The notes under the pieces are model-generated. The model saw nothing but the letters and a program-made list of their open reading frames with translations, had not been told where the DNA came from and searched no databases. A program made the translations under genes and the position numbers. Positions 57,101-58,768 of a DNA stretch of 64,000 nucleotides are shown piece after piece (the stretch's first letter is position 1; each line of letters opens with the position of its first letter). Location: positions 5,084,001 through 5,148,000 of the forward strand of contig NZ_CP114039.1 of NCBI RefSeq assembly GCF_026965535.1, written 5' to 3'. The DNA comes from Corallococcus sp. NCRR (GTDB lineage Bacteria; Myxococcota; Myxococcia; Myxococcales; Myxococcaceae).

Positions 57101-58342
57101 CTCCAGGGCCTCCAGCTTGACGCCCTCGACGGTGGCGGCGCCGCGGAAGGAGGCTTGGTAGGTGAGCATCACCTGGAAGAAGGGAGTGCGCCCCGGGATG
57201 CGCTCGGGCTTCAACTCCTCCACGAGCCGCTCGATGGGCAGTTCCTGGTGCTCCTGGGCACCGAGCACCGTCTCCCGCACCTGACGCAGCAGGGTGCGGA
57301 ATGAAGCCGTGCCAGTCACGCGGGTGCGAAGCACCTGGGCGTTGACGAAGAGGCCGATGAGGCCCTCCACCTCGCCGCGAGTACGGCCCGCCATGGGAGA
57401 GCCGACGGTGACGTCCTCCTGGCCGGAGTAGCGGGCCATCAGCATCTGCCAGCCCGTCAGCAGCGCCATGTAGAGGGAAGCGCCTTCCTGCTGCGCCAGG
57501 GCCTTGAGTGCGTCCGTCAACTCGCGCGGCAGCAGCACGTCATGCCGGGCGCCTCGGCCATCTCGCGTCGCGGGGCGGGGGAAGTCGGTGGGCAGCTCCA
57601 GCGCGGAAGGCACCTCGGCCAACTGACGCTTCCAGTAATCGAGCTGCTTCTCCAGCCGGGGGCCCTGCATCCACTCGCGCTGCCAGACGCCGAAGTCCGC
57701 GTACTGGATGCCCAGCGGCGGCAGGGGCGCTGCCTGGCCTCGCGCGAAGGCCCCGTAGAGGAGCGCCACCTCGCGCACCAGCAGCGTCATGGACCAGCCG
57801 TCGGAGATGATGTGGTGCACCACCACGACGAGCAGATGCTCTGCCGGTGCCGACGTCAGTAGCAGCGCGCGCAGCAGCGGGCCCTTCGCGAGGTCGAAGG
57901 GCCGCGCGGCCTCTTCACGTGCCAGACGCCACACGTCCTCTGGCTGCGAGCCCGTGAGCGCCTTGCGCTCCAGGGTGAGCACGGGCTCCGGCGACACCAC
58001 CAGCACGGGGCCGGACGCGTCCTCGCGGAAGGTGGTGCGCAGCACTTCATGACGGCGCACCACTTCGCGCAGCGCGCGCTCCAGGACGGCCACGTCGAGT
58101 GCGCCCTCCAGGCGCACCGCCATGGGCACGTTGAAGAGGGACGTGCCGGGCTGGAGCTGATCAATGAACCAGAGGCGCTGCTGGGCGAAGGACAGGGGCA
58201 AGGGCCGCGAGCGGTCCTGCACCGGGATGAGGCCTTGCACGGAGTTGCCCGCGGTGGCCTTTTGAGCGGCCATCTTCTTGAGCAACTCGGCGCGCTTCTC
58301 CGGTGAGAGGTTGGCGATCCGCTTCGACAGCTCGTGGCTCAT
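28994..58342 (-). CDS. Nine-module nonribosomal peptide synthetase with thioesterase
   Basis: About 9,782 residues in one polypeptide. The ATG at 58342 (MSHELSKRIANLSPEKRAEL) is chosen because GGAG lies 8 bases before it and because this helical leader is common at NRPS N-termini; a GTG 20 codons upstream is less likely. Order: nine C-A-PCP modules, then a thioesterase with GWSLGG. All nine condensation domains keep HHI[IV]SDG, all A domains keep YTSGSTG.PKG (FTSGSTG in some) and all PCPs keep GGHSLL, so every module looks active. There are no epimerisation, methylation or ketosynthase insertions. A-pocket residues suggest Lys-like?-Gln-Val-Ala-(Val/Leu)-Glu-Ala-Ala-Val. A condensation domain before the first A domain implies an acyl (lipo-) starter or a donor from another protein. 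I do not recognise the product. No PPTase, MbtH or exporter genes are visible nearby. Confidence 0.97.
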   Translation of the reverse strand: MSHELSKRIANLSPEKRAELLKKMAAQKATAGNSVQGLIPVQDRSRPLPLSFAQQRLWFIDQLQPGTSLFNVPMAVRLEGALDVAVLERALREVVRRHEVLRTTFREDASGPVLVVSPEPVLTLERKALTGSQPEDVWRLAREEAARPFDLAKGPLLRALLLTSAPAEHLLVVVVHHIISDGWSMTLLVREVALLYGAFARGQAAPLPPLGIQYADFGVWQREWMQGPRLEKQLDYWKRQLAEVPSALELPTDFPRPATRDGRGARHDVLLPRELTDALKALAQQEGASLYMALLTGWQMLMARYSGQEDVTVGSPMAGRTRGEVEGLIGLFVNAQVLRTRVTGTASFRTLLRQVRETVLGAQEHQELPIERLVEELKPERIPGRTPFFQVMLTYQASFRGAATVEGVKLEALELDTFSAKFDLTLQVLETDAGLKGYLEYTTDIFTASTASRMAEHLRVLLQEAIAKPDQRVSSLQLLAADERQQMLVDWNATRAPFPEACMHSLFEAQVRRAPDAVAAVFEGVQLTYAQLDARANQLAHALRRRGVGPEVRVALSVERSLDVVIGLLGILKAGGAWVPVDPLLPRERLAFMLEDSAAQVLVTQQPLVDRFPEALHARALCLDTERESLAQEPTDAPVTGVTPANMAYLLYTSGSTGTPKGTAVEHRSVANLVTHEAVAYGIGPGSRVLQFASLSFDLSVEEIFTTLCNGATLVLAPLEKLMPGAPLPVLLREQELSVVSLTPAALAATSSEGLPKVRTVISGGEALPADVVARWAPGRRLLNTYGPTEATVIATFGEVVADGEVPSIGKPLANVCVYVLDPHGQPVPVGVRGELHIGGVGVARGYAGRPGLTAERFVPDAFSGEEGARLYRTGDVVRWRADGQLDFIGRIDAQVKVRGFRIELGEVENALRAAPAVKDAVVLAREDAPGEKRLVAYVVGDALDVTTLRAHLKQHLPEYMVPAAFVSMEALPLTSNGKVDRKALPAPDAGALRASHAYEAPATPLEEKLATLWSEVLRVPTVGRTDNFFELGGHSLLATQLVARVRAALDMELPLRALFEAPTIAALAERLQRAATGTRLPSLTRTRTEGPQPLSFAQQRLWFLDQLTPDDASYNLPVALRLLGRLDVEALRRAFEALVARHEALRTTFFEEEGQPFQRIHPPAPWALPVQDLSSLDESAREEETLRLATREARQPFNLVRGPLLRTALLKLSAESHVLLATMHHIVSDGWSMGVLIRELASLYESFSGGRAPSLPPLPVRYADFAVWQRQWLQGEALEFQLRYWKHQLAGAPAALELPTDRPRPAVQSLRGATMPVHFPSQLTDSLRGLAQREGATPFMLLLSAFQLLLSRYSGQDDISVGSPIAGRTHAEAESLIGFFVNTLVLRSQVDPQATFRELLAQVKATTLAAYEHQHVPFEKLVEVLQPVRDLSRSALFQVMLVLQNAPAEALRVPGLAFQPIPLEGNSSRFDLSLTLFEVPQGLTGFIEYSTDLFDASTVQRLVGHLGVLLEAIAAQPEATLASLPLLTAQERQQLLVDWNRTDVEFPRDTCFHEAFTAQALRTPEALAVICRDQQLTFQELDARSNQLAHRLVKLGVGPDVRVVLCVDRSVEALVGILGILKAGGAYVPLDFRYPREWLAHVLSDTGAPVVLTQQRVRDVLPQHTAHVVLLDPDAAELAAESREAPGVAVSPEHLAYIIYTSGSTGRPKGVMIQHRSVMNLRQGLANTVHQGRSAGERVSVNAPLSFDASVQQLVQVLDGHTLCIVPEEARADAGELVKRIGQDALEVLDCSPAHLRMLVDEGLLEKDVLPQRALVGGEAVDPGTWSSLAQHPRLRAFNVYGPTECTVDATACAFDASATPTIGRPLSNVRAYVLDKSLRPVPMGVAGELFLGGEGVARGYLNRPELTAERFIPDAFSSTPGARLYRTGDVVRWRADGMLDYLGRADFQVKVRGFRIELGEIESTLLKHPQVHAAVVLAREDSPGDKRLVAYVVPTEGTGSALTADILKDWLKQHLPEHMRPSAFLVLEALPLNANGKVDRKALPAPQAVAPKSTYVAPRTPAEEQLAALFTQVLRVERVGIHDDFFALGGHSLLATQLVSRVRAAFRVELPLRALFEAPTVATLVERLNAQTPSLRPPPLTRIQADGPQPLSFAQHRLWFLDQLTPGDASYNIPTALRLTGPVDVESLRRAFEALVARHDALRTTFRESQGQATQHIHTPGTWALPLIDLSTQPESRREDEAQRMVEAAARQPFDLRNGPLLRTALVRLAAEEHLLLVTMHHIVSDGWSMGVLVRELVTFYESFSSGQMPALPPLPVQYSDFAAWQRDWLQGETLDAQLGYWKQQLAGAPATLELPTDHPRPAIQSHTGATHAVRISQATSEALKALAQREGATPFMVLLAAWQVLLSRYSAQDDITVGSPIAGRTQAETEGLIGFFVNTLVLRARVTPEDTFRELLAQVRGTTLAAYEHQHVPFEKLVEALQPVRDASRSPLFQVMFVLQNAPGEALRVPGLTFRPVAAESHSAKFDLTLTLQDSPQGFTGWMEYSTALFERSTIERMDSHLRTLLEAVAAKPEQPMAELSLLSREERQRVLVEWNDTAAVSPTDVPVHVHFARQAQRTPDAVALVLGDATLTYAQLDARANQLAHHLRALGIVPGARVGLAVERSFELVTALLAILKTGAAFVPVDRNAPVDRIAMLLEDADVGVVVTHQPFASLLPASGTRVWMDAQSAEIAALPTHAPDVRVDGEALAYVMFTSGSTGRPKGVSVPHRGITRLVLGSTFMRFGPDEVWLQFAPVAFDASTLEIWGALLHGAKLVLAPPHSLSLEELAAQVRHHRVTSLWLTTALFEQMALHQGEAIAGVRQVLAGGDVLPADRVREHLGRLSEGATFHNAYGPTENTTFSTTLTMRHGMRVEGAIPIGRPISNSTIYVLDAHLHPVPVGVAGEVYVGGQGLAWGYLNRADLTAERFVPHPVATTPGERLYRTGDKARWKADGTLDFLGRLDFQVKVRGFRIELGEIEAALRALPGVNEAVVVARGADAGKRLVGYVTARAGASLDVDLLRADLKQHLPEYMVPSAFMVLDTLPLNANGKVDRKALPEPEETSRAAFVAPRNPTEEQLATLFAEVLRVERIGIHDDFFAMGGHSLLATQLVSRVRATLGLELPLRALFDAPTVAALALKLEDTRPAATRGAPAILPVPRTTGAIPLSFAQQRLWFLDQLTPGDASYNIPSALRLKGPVDVESLRRAFESLVARHESLRTTFHEHEGQATQHIHLPDAWTLPLVDLSALPDMQREDEAQRRIAKEANQPFHLERGPLLRTTLVRLAEEDHFLLVTMHHIVSDGWSMGVLVRELVAFYEAFTSGQTPTLAPLPVQYADFAERQRQWLQGEALDAQLGYWKQQLAGAAFALELPTDHPRPAIQSHQGAAVSVRIPQATSEALKALAQREGATPFMVLLAAFQVLLSRYSAQDDITVGSPIAGRTQAETEGLIGFFVNTLVLRAHVQPRSTFRELLSQVRGTTLAAYEHQHLPFEKLVEVLQPARDASRSPLFQVMFALQNAPVGDLRIRGLTFQQVTTEGRSAKFDLNLAMQDSPQGFVGSLEYSTALFERSTIERMCSHLLTLLEAVATRPEQSVATLPLLSSDERRQILVEWNPPATQAPREPSIPAMVEAQVRRTPDALAVITPERQLTYRELDAKANQLAHRLRGLGVGPEVRVGLCVERTEDLVIGALGILKAGGAYVPLDPSYPRERLGWLLEDAQGPALVAHSHLLQALPETSATPVCLDSDAELTKQPTTAPSVDIHPGHLAYLIYTSGSTGRPKGVAISHGNAVAFLHWALETFSPEELKGTLAATSLNFDLSVFELFAPLSSGGAVVVAKNALHLAELPTASHVTLVNTVPSAMAQLLRLGAVPPSVRVINLAGEALPETLAKQVYAVPTVEKLYNLYGPSEDTTYSTASLVGRDEVPLIGRPLPATRAYVLDASLQPVPVGVAGELYLAGEGQARGYLLRPELTAERFLPEPYGPPGGRMYRTGDRVRYRLDGRLEYLGRLDFQVKVRGFRIELGEIEAALRAFQGVNEAVVVARGADADKRLIGYVTARAGVSLDADALKAQLRRSLPEYMVPSAFMVLDALPLNANGKVDRKALPEPEETARTVAYVAPRTANEKQLAALFTEVLRVERVGLHDDFFALGGHSLLATQLVSRVRATLGLELPLRALFDAPTVAALALKLADARPAVARGAPALRPSSRTGAIPLSFAQQRLWFLDQLTPGDASYNIPSALRLKGPVNVESLRRAFESLVARHESLRTTFHEHEGQATQHIHLPDAWTLPLVDLSALPDMQREDEARRRIAKEANQPFHLERGPLLRTTLVRLAEEDHFLLVTMHHIVSDGWSMGVLVRELVAFYEAFTSGQTPTLAPLPVQYADFAERQRQWLQGEALDAQLGYWKQQLSGAAFALELPTDHPRPAIQSHQGAAVSVRIPQTTSEALKTLAQREGATPFMVLLAAFQVLLSRYSAQDDITVGSPIAGRTQAETEGLIGFFVNTLVLRTRVAPEESFRTLLAQVRGTTLAAYEHQHLPFEKLVEVLQPVRDTSRSPLFQVMFALQNAPVGELRVRGLTFQQVTTEGRSAKFDLNLAMQDSPQGFVGSLEYSTALFKRGTVERMARQLLTLLEAVATRPEQSVSGLSLLSSEERQRILVEWNDTTVASPTDIPVHVHFARQAQRAPEAVALVLGEASLTYGQLDARANQLAHHLRELGIAPGARVGLAVERSFELVTATLAILKVGATYVPVDRNAPVERIASLLEDADVHFIVTHQPFAALLPATGTRVWLDAQRDVIATRPTHAPDVRVDGEAMAYVMFTSGSTGRPKGVCIPHRGITRMVVGSTFMRFGADEVWLHVAPIAFDASTLEIWGALLNGSKLVLAPPHSLSLEELAELLRRHGVTTLFLTTALFEQMALHQGEALAGVRQILSGGDVLPADRVREHLARIPEGATFHNAYGPTESTTLATTFAMGHGSRVEGAIPVGRPPSNSTVYVLDGHLHPVPVGIAGEVYVGGQGLAWGYLHRPDLTAERFIPHPFATKPGERLYRTGDQARWRDDGTLDFLGRVDLQVKVRGFRIELGEIETALRSAAGVNEAVVVARGTGADKRLIGYVTARAGHSPTPETLRAGLKQRLPEYMVPSAFMVLDALPINANGKVDRKALPEPGNTARSTAFVAPRTTTEEQLATLFAEVLRVERIGVRDDFFAMGGHSLLATQLVSRVRSTFRVELPLRALFEAPTVEGLAPKLEEARSAGLRAPPLRPLPREGAIPLSFAQQRLWLLDQLQPGDISYNIPTALRLTGQVDIEALRRAFEALVERHESLRTTLTPSQEEPSQCIHAPSGWELPVIDLTALPESRREEEAQLAAATEARRAFGLSTGPLLRSTLVRLAAEEHLLLVTMHHIVSDGWSMGVLVREVAAFYEGFVTGQRPSLPPLPVQYADFSMWQRGWLQGEALDAQLGYWKKQLGGAPSALDLPTDHPRPPVQSRRGATVDVRIPLEVSQALKTLAQDEGATPFMLLLAAWQLLLSRYSTQDDISVGTPIAGRTQAETEGLIGFFVNTLVLRAHVQPQATFRELLAQVRRTTLAAYEHQHVPFEKLVEVLQPSRDLSRSALFQAMFSLQNAPTEALRVSGLSFQSVPVDTRSSKFDLTLTLGESPQGFGGTLTYATDLFDVSTVQRMSGHLGVLLEAIAAQPDATLASLPLLTAPERQQLLVDWNGPSAEFPRDLCLHEAFSAQALRTPDALAVICREEQLTFRELEVRANQLAHRLVKLGVGPDVRVVLCVERSVEALVGILGTLKAGGAYVPIDPSYPREWLAHVLTDTSAPVVLTQQRLRDSLPPHSAHTLCLDSDAADLALESQGAPVTSVSAEHLAYIIYTSGSTGRPKGVMIQHRSVLNLRVALAATVHADAQPGERVSVNAPLSFDASVKQLIQVLDGHTLCIVPDEARADVSELVNRIGQDALDVLDCSPAHLRLLVDEGLLERKAIPHRVLVGGEAVDPATWRHLAQAPRPRVFNVYGPTECTVDATACAFDASPTPTIGRPLPNVRVYVLDRTLRPVPVGVAGELFIGGAGVARGYLNRPELTADRFIPDAFSSTPGDRLYRTGDVVRWRADGMLDYLGRADFQVKVRGFRIELGEIESRLLGHPAVHQAVVLAREDVPGDKRLVAYLVPEAGESLDSTELRTFLKQHLPEYMVPSAFLVLEALPLNTNGKVDRKALPAPHSDALASTYVAPRTPAEEQLAALFTQVLRVERVGVHDDFFALGGHSLLATQLVSRVRATFRVNLPLRALFEAPTVATLAERLQAATPNLDLPALTRASHDGPLPLSFAQQRLWLLDQLQPGDASYNIPTALQLSGQLDVESLRRAFEALVHRHEALRTTFHEHQDQPIQNIHAPSGWALPLVDLSARPEALREEEARRLANEEARRPFDLSKGPLLRSTLVRLAEDFHLLLVTMHHIVSDGWSTGVLVREVAAFYAAFSTGQSPSLPPLPVQYADFATWQRNWLQGKALDAQIHFWKQQLSGAPAALEMPTDHLRPPVQSHRGDSVDVRIPKHIADALKALSQKEGATPFMTLLAAFQVLLSRYSAQDDVSVGTPIAGRTQAETEGLIGFFINTLVLRARLNPRATFRDLLTQVRGTTLAAYDHQHLPFEKLVEAVQPARDLSRSPLFQAMFVLQNTPTEALRLPGLAFQALPQEAHFAKFDLSLGLREGGDGFVGTLEYATDLFDTATIQRMARHFGVLLEAIAKKPDTKLGDLPLLTDAERQQLLVEWNPAAPLMPRESSIAAMVEAQVRRTPDALAVITPERQLTYWELDAKANQLAHRLRGLGVGPEVRVGLCVERTEDLVIGALGILKAGGAYVPLDPSYPRERLGWLLEDAQGPALVAHSHLLQALPETTATPVCLDSDVDLAKQPTTAPSLDIHPGHLAYLIYTSGSTGRPKGVAISHGNAVAFLHWALETFSPEELKGTLAATSLNFDLSVFELFAPLSSGGAVVVAKNALHLAELPTAAHVTLVNTVPSAMAQLLRLGAVPPSVRVINLAGEALPETLAKQVYAVPTVEKLFNLYGPSEDTTYSTASIVGRDEVPLIGRPLPATRAYVLDASLQPVPVGVAGELYLAGDGQARGYLLRPELTAERFLPEPYGPAGGRMYRTGDRVRYRIDGRLEYLGRIDFQVKVRGFRIELGEIEAALRRAPGIKDVVVIAKGEAADKRLVAYVSPKANASLEVEALKTHLRQGLPEYMVPATFVVLEALPLNSNGKVDRKALPEPEAPQSGNIYEAPRTEAEAKLASIWAEVLRLPQVGVKDSFFELGGHSLLATQVVSRVRAEFNVELPLRALFESPTVEALAGRLQGSATSQAPKLTRVSHDGPLPLSFAQQRLWLLDQLQPGDASYNLPTALQLSGHLDVEALRRAFESLVHRHEALRTTFHAHQEQPIQTIHAASGWTLPLVDLSTHPEAFQEEESRRLANEEARRPFDLSKGPLLRSTLVRLTEDSHLLLVTMHHIVSDGWSMGVLVREMVAFYEAFATGGTPAFAPLPVQYADFAAWQRNWLQGAALDAQIHFWKQQLSGAPAALELPTDRPRPPVQSHRGAKVDVHISSEVSHALKALAQREGATPFMTLLAAFQVLLSRYSAQDDISVGSPIAGRTQAETEGLIGFFVNTLVLRARLDSRATFRDLLTQVRGTTFAAFEHQHLPFEKLVEAVQPTRDLSRSPLFQAMFVLQNTPNEALRLPGLSFQALPLEAHFAKFDLSLGLREGRDGFVGTFEYATDLFDAATLQRMAGHFGVLLEAIAEKPDTKLGDLPLLTNTERQQLLVEWNPLTSQVPNEPSIPAMVEAQVRRTPDALAVITPERQLTYRELDAKANQLAHRLRSLGVGPEVRVGLCVERTEDLVIGALGILKAGGAYVPLDPSYPRERLGWLLEDAQGPALVAHSHLLSALPETSATLVSLDSDVELAKQPTTAPAVDIHPGHLAYLIYTSGSTGRPKGVAISHGNAVTFLHWALETFSPEELKGTLAATSLNFDLSVFELFAPLSSGGAVVVAKNALHLAELPTASHVTLVNTVPSAMAQLLRLGAIPPSVRVINLAGEALPEMLAKQVYAVPTVEKLYNLYGPSEDTTYSTASLVGRDEVPLIGRPLPATRAYVLDASLQPVPVGVAGELYLAGEGQARGYLLRPELTAERFVPEPYGPPGGRMYRTGDRVRYRIDGRLEYLGRIDFQVKVRGFRIELGEIEAALRRVPGLKDVVVVAKGEAADKRLVAYVSPKANASLEVEALKAHLRQGLPEYMVPATFVVLEALPLNSNGKVDRKALPEPEAPQSGNTYEAPRTEAEAKLASIWAEVLRLPQVGVKDSFFDLGGHSLLATQVVSRVRTEFNVELPLRALFESPTVEALAVRLSGLSSTSTSPLTRVSHDGPLPLSFAQQRLWLIDQLEPGSPLYNVPVAVRLEGHLRTDVLERALQEVVRRHDALRTTFAQVDGEPVQHIHPDSPLPLGLVDLADVPESQREPEARARVEEEMRRPFDLRTGPLLRTLLFRISEREHVLAVTMHHIVSDGWSLSVLVREVTALYAAFSAGQSSPLPALPVQYADYADWQRRTLSGETLRQEMAYWEGKLSGAPAVLELPTDFPRPVIRSNAGATLGFTLSRELTEALRSLGHREGGSLFMVLLAAWQGLLSRYTGQQDISVGSPIAGRTRAETEGLIGFFVNTLVLRARMDEGQSFRALLQQVRATVLEAYEHQEVPFEKLVEVLQPTRSLSHTPLFQTLLALQNVPSEDVRLPELRLRGLESTHSTSKFDVSVFFTETAEGLRGTLEYSTALFQKSTVERMAAHLRTLLEAVAAKPDQSMSHLPLLSNDERQRVLVDWNDTAAVSPTDVPVHVHFAQQAQRTPHAVALVRGNDSLTYTQLDSRANQLAHHLRALGIVPGARVGLAVERSFELVTALLAILKVGAAFVPVDRNAPVDRIAMLLEDADVGVVVTHQPFASLLPASGTRVWLDSQKDVLTAQPTHAPDVRVDGEALAYVMFTSGSTGRPKGVSVPHRGITRLVLGSTFMRFGPDEVWLQFAPVAFDASTLEIWGALLHGAKLVLAPPHSLSLEELAAQLCHHRVTSLWLTAALFEQMALHQGEALAGVRQVLAGGDVLPAARVREHLSRIPEGATFLNGYGPTENTTFSTTFAMRHGARVDGTIPIGRPLSNSTVYVLDAHLHPVPVGVAGEVYVGGQGLAWGYLNRPELTAERFVPHPFASTPGERLYRTGDQARWKADGTLDFLGRVDFQVKVRGFRIELGEIEAALRSATGVNEAIVVARGSDADKRLIGYVTASEGHALDADTLRAGLKQHLPEYMVPSAVVVLDALPLNANGKVDRKALPEPDVQAIEARDFVAPRDALEMQLARIWEDLLDVRSVGVRSSFFELGGHSLLAVRMVAAVRERLGQSIPLSVLFQQPTIEQLAQVLRDDSQAWTPLVPLERGEPGQRPLFLVHPGGGNVLAYSELARRLGPSLPIYGLQSRGLDGLPVAESIEEMANLYLEAIRTVQPHGPYQLGGWSLGGVIAYEMARRLREAGETVDLLALIDAHLYGLTKPAQSETQLDSEARARLAFAHATATAFGQALSVTDEALAQSDDAMLGHLLQEGLRARILDAQSGPAQLRALFNVFRANLFAHEKYVPLPYDGTALLLSASEAAAGIPRHRGWEPLVRGGLEVHDVPGSHHELMQDPHLGPVVERLRRALSALTQAEATGS
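29800..32966 (-). other. NRPS module 9 (C-A-PCP), predicted Val
   Basis: Residues ~8459-9513. Pocket residues D-A-L-W-L-G-G-T-F, close to the standard valine code. The C domain belongs with that of module 1 (LERAL.EVVRRH instead of LRRAFE.LV.RH). The PCP reads FFELGGHSLLAVRM, the form that precedes the thioesterase. Confidence 0.65.
32974..36100 (-). other. NRPS module 8 (C-A-PCP), predicted Ala
   Basis: Residues ~7414-8456. Pocket residues D-L-F-N-N-A-L-T-Y. Nearly the whole module repeats module 7, a likely whole-module duplication. PCP: FFDLGGHSLLATQ. Confidence 0.65.
36108..39236 (-). other. NRPS module 7 (C-A-PCP), predicted Ala
   Basis: Residues ~6369-7411. Pocket residues D-L-F-N-N-A-L-T-Y, the same A-domain type as modules 4 and 8. 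The C domain motif reads HHIVSDGWST. The PCP and the linker to the next C domain closely match those of module 8. Confidence 0.65.
39244..42404 (-). other. NRPS module 6 (C-A-PCP), predicted Glu
   Basis: Residues ~5313-6366. Pocket residues D-A-K-D-L-G-V-V-D match a known glutamate code. It differs from module 2 (Gln) in the pocket only by Lys for Gln at position 239. Confidence 0.75.
42412..45575 (-). other. NRPS module 5 (C-A-PCP), aliphatic residue?
   Basis: Residues ~4256-5310. Pocket residues D-A-L-F-L-G-A-T-L, related to modules 3 and 9 but changed at positions 278 and 331, so the specificity may differ (Leu/Ile/Val range). Its C domain is a near copy of that in module 4. Confidence 0.5.
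44228..45760 (-). repeat. duplicated PCP-C block, copy in modules 4/5
   Basis: From the PCP core of module 4 through the whole C domain of module 5, the DNA nearly matches 47372-48920. In the ~195 bases around the HHIVSDG codons only about two differences are visible. Confidence 0.8.
45583..48719 (-). other. NRPS module 4 (C-A-PCP), predicted Ala
   Basis: Residues ~3208-4253. Pocket residues D-L-F-N-N-A-L-T-Y, a code I associate from memory with alanine in cyanobacterial and myxobacterial synthetases. The A domain is nearly identical to those of modules 7 and 8 and of the upstream NRPS. The C domain is nearly identical to that of module 5. Confidence 0.65.
47372..48920 (-). repeat. duplicated PCP-C block, copy in modules 3/4
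   Basis: Partner of the block at 44228-45760. The A domains that follow (Ala-type versus Val/Leu-like) are different, so the copied unit ends at the C/A border. Confidence 0.8.
48727..51897 (-). other. NRPS module 3 (C-A-PCP), predicted Val-like
   Basis: Residues ~2148-3205. Pocket residues D-A-L-W-L-G-A-T-F differ at one position from module 9 and are close to the valine code DA[FL]W[IL]GGTF. A branched aliphatic residue is likely. PCP: FFAMGGHSLLATQ. Confidence 0.6.
51905..55072 (-). other. NRPS module 2 (C-A-PCP), predicted Gln
   Basis: Residues ~1090-2146. Pocket residues D-A-Q-D-L-G-V-V-D match the glutamine code known from lichenysin synthetase module 1. The A domain is closely related to that of module 6. 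PCP: FFALGGHSLLATQ. Confidence 0.75.
55080..58203 (-). other. NRPS module 1 (C-A-PCP), unassigned, possibly basic residue
   Basis: Residues ~46-1088. The condensation domain has HHIISDG and resembles that of module 9 more than those of modules 2-8. Pocket residues read as D-L-E-S-I-G-T-V-I; six of nine match the bacitracin Lys code as I remember it (DAESIGSVC), so a Lys/Orn-like substrate is a weak guess. PCP: FFELGGHSLLATQ. Confidence 0.6.
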
Positions 58343-58495
58343 CTCGTGTACTCCGCACTGGGGGATGCCATTGCGCACGAGCGCTACCCGCAAGGGTGGC
58401 ACCCGTGAGACCTCAGACTGCTGCTGACGCTGGATTGCCGTTCTGGACCGCGCTCACGGGGGAAGCGCGGCGATGGGCAAATTCGCGGTGGTTAC

Positions 58496-58523
58496 ATTAT
58501 TCCGTAACGACATGACGTGTCAT
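58496..58523 (-). promoter_or_regulatory. candidate promoter for the nine-module NRPS
   Basis: On the minus strand ATGACA (58523-58518), 16 bases, AATAAT (58501-58496): each hexamer is 5/6 to the sigma-70 consensus. The palindrome CATGAC-GT-GTCATG (58511-58524) covers the -35 and could be an operator. Confidence 0.5.
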
Positions 58524-58730
58524 GAAGCCGACACGGCGCTCCTGCGGCACAACCGGGGGACGAATAAATCCCTGTGCTTACAGCCCCCACCATAGGAGGG
58601 CGCTCTGACGTCGGTGTGCCCACTCGACCGCAAAAGCCGGATCTCAGGTTCGGCGGCTCCGCGAGACCGGGGCCACCCATGAACCCGGCGGCGTGATCCG
58701 TGCGGAGTGCCTGGCTTCCTGGAGCTGAAG

Positions 58731-58758
58731 CCCCGCGCCTGGACAGGCTGGCGCGGGG
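58731..58758 (-). terminator. terminator after the upstream NRPS gene
   Basis: CCCCGCGCC (58731-58739) pairs with GGCGCGGGG (58750-58758) around a 10-base loop, just past the stop codon on the minus strand. It supports separate transcription of the two NRPS genes. Confidence 0.6.
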
Positions 58759-58768
58759 CGGACGGAGT

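Larger units (their letters stand above)
58343..58768. other. intergenic region between two NRPS genes
   Basis: This 426-base gap contains no coding frame I can support. It holds a terminator hairpin for the upstream NRPS gene (58731-58758), an AT-richer stretch around 58480-58575 and a promoter-like element with an overlapping palindrome (58496-58524), leaving a leader of about 150 bases before the nine-module gene. Confidence 0.7.

Noticed and set aside
28994-58342. Epimerisation, methyltransferase or ketosynthase domains within the NRPS
   Set aside because: Every module goes directly from the A-domain end (NGKVDRKALP) to a PCP and then a C domain; only one HHxxxDG motif is found per module.
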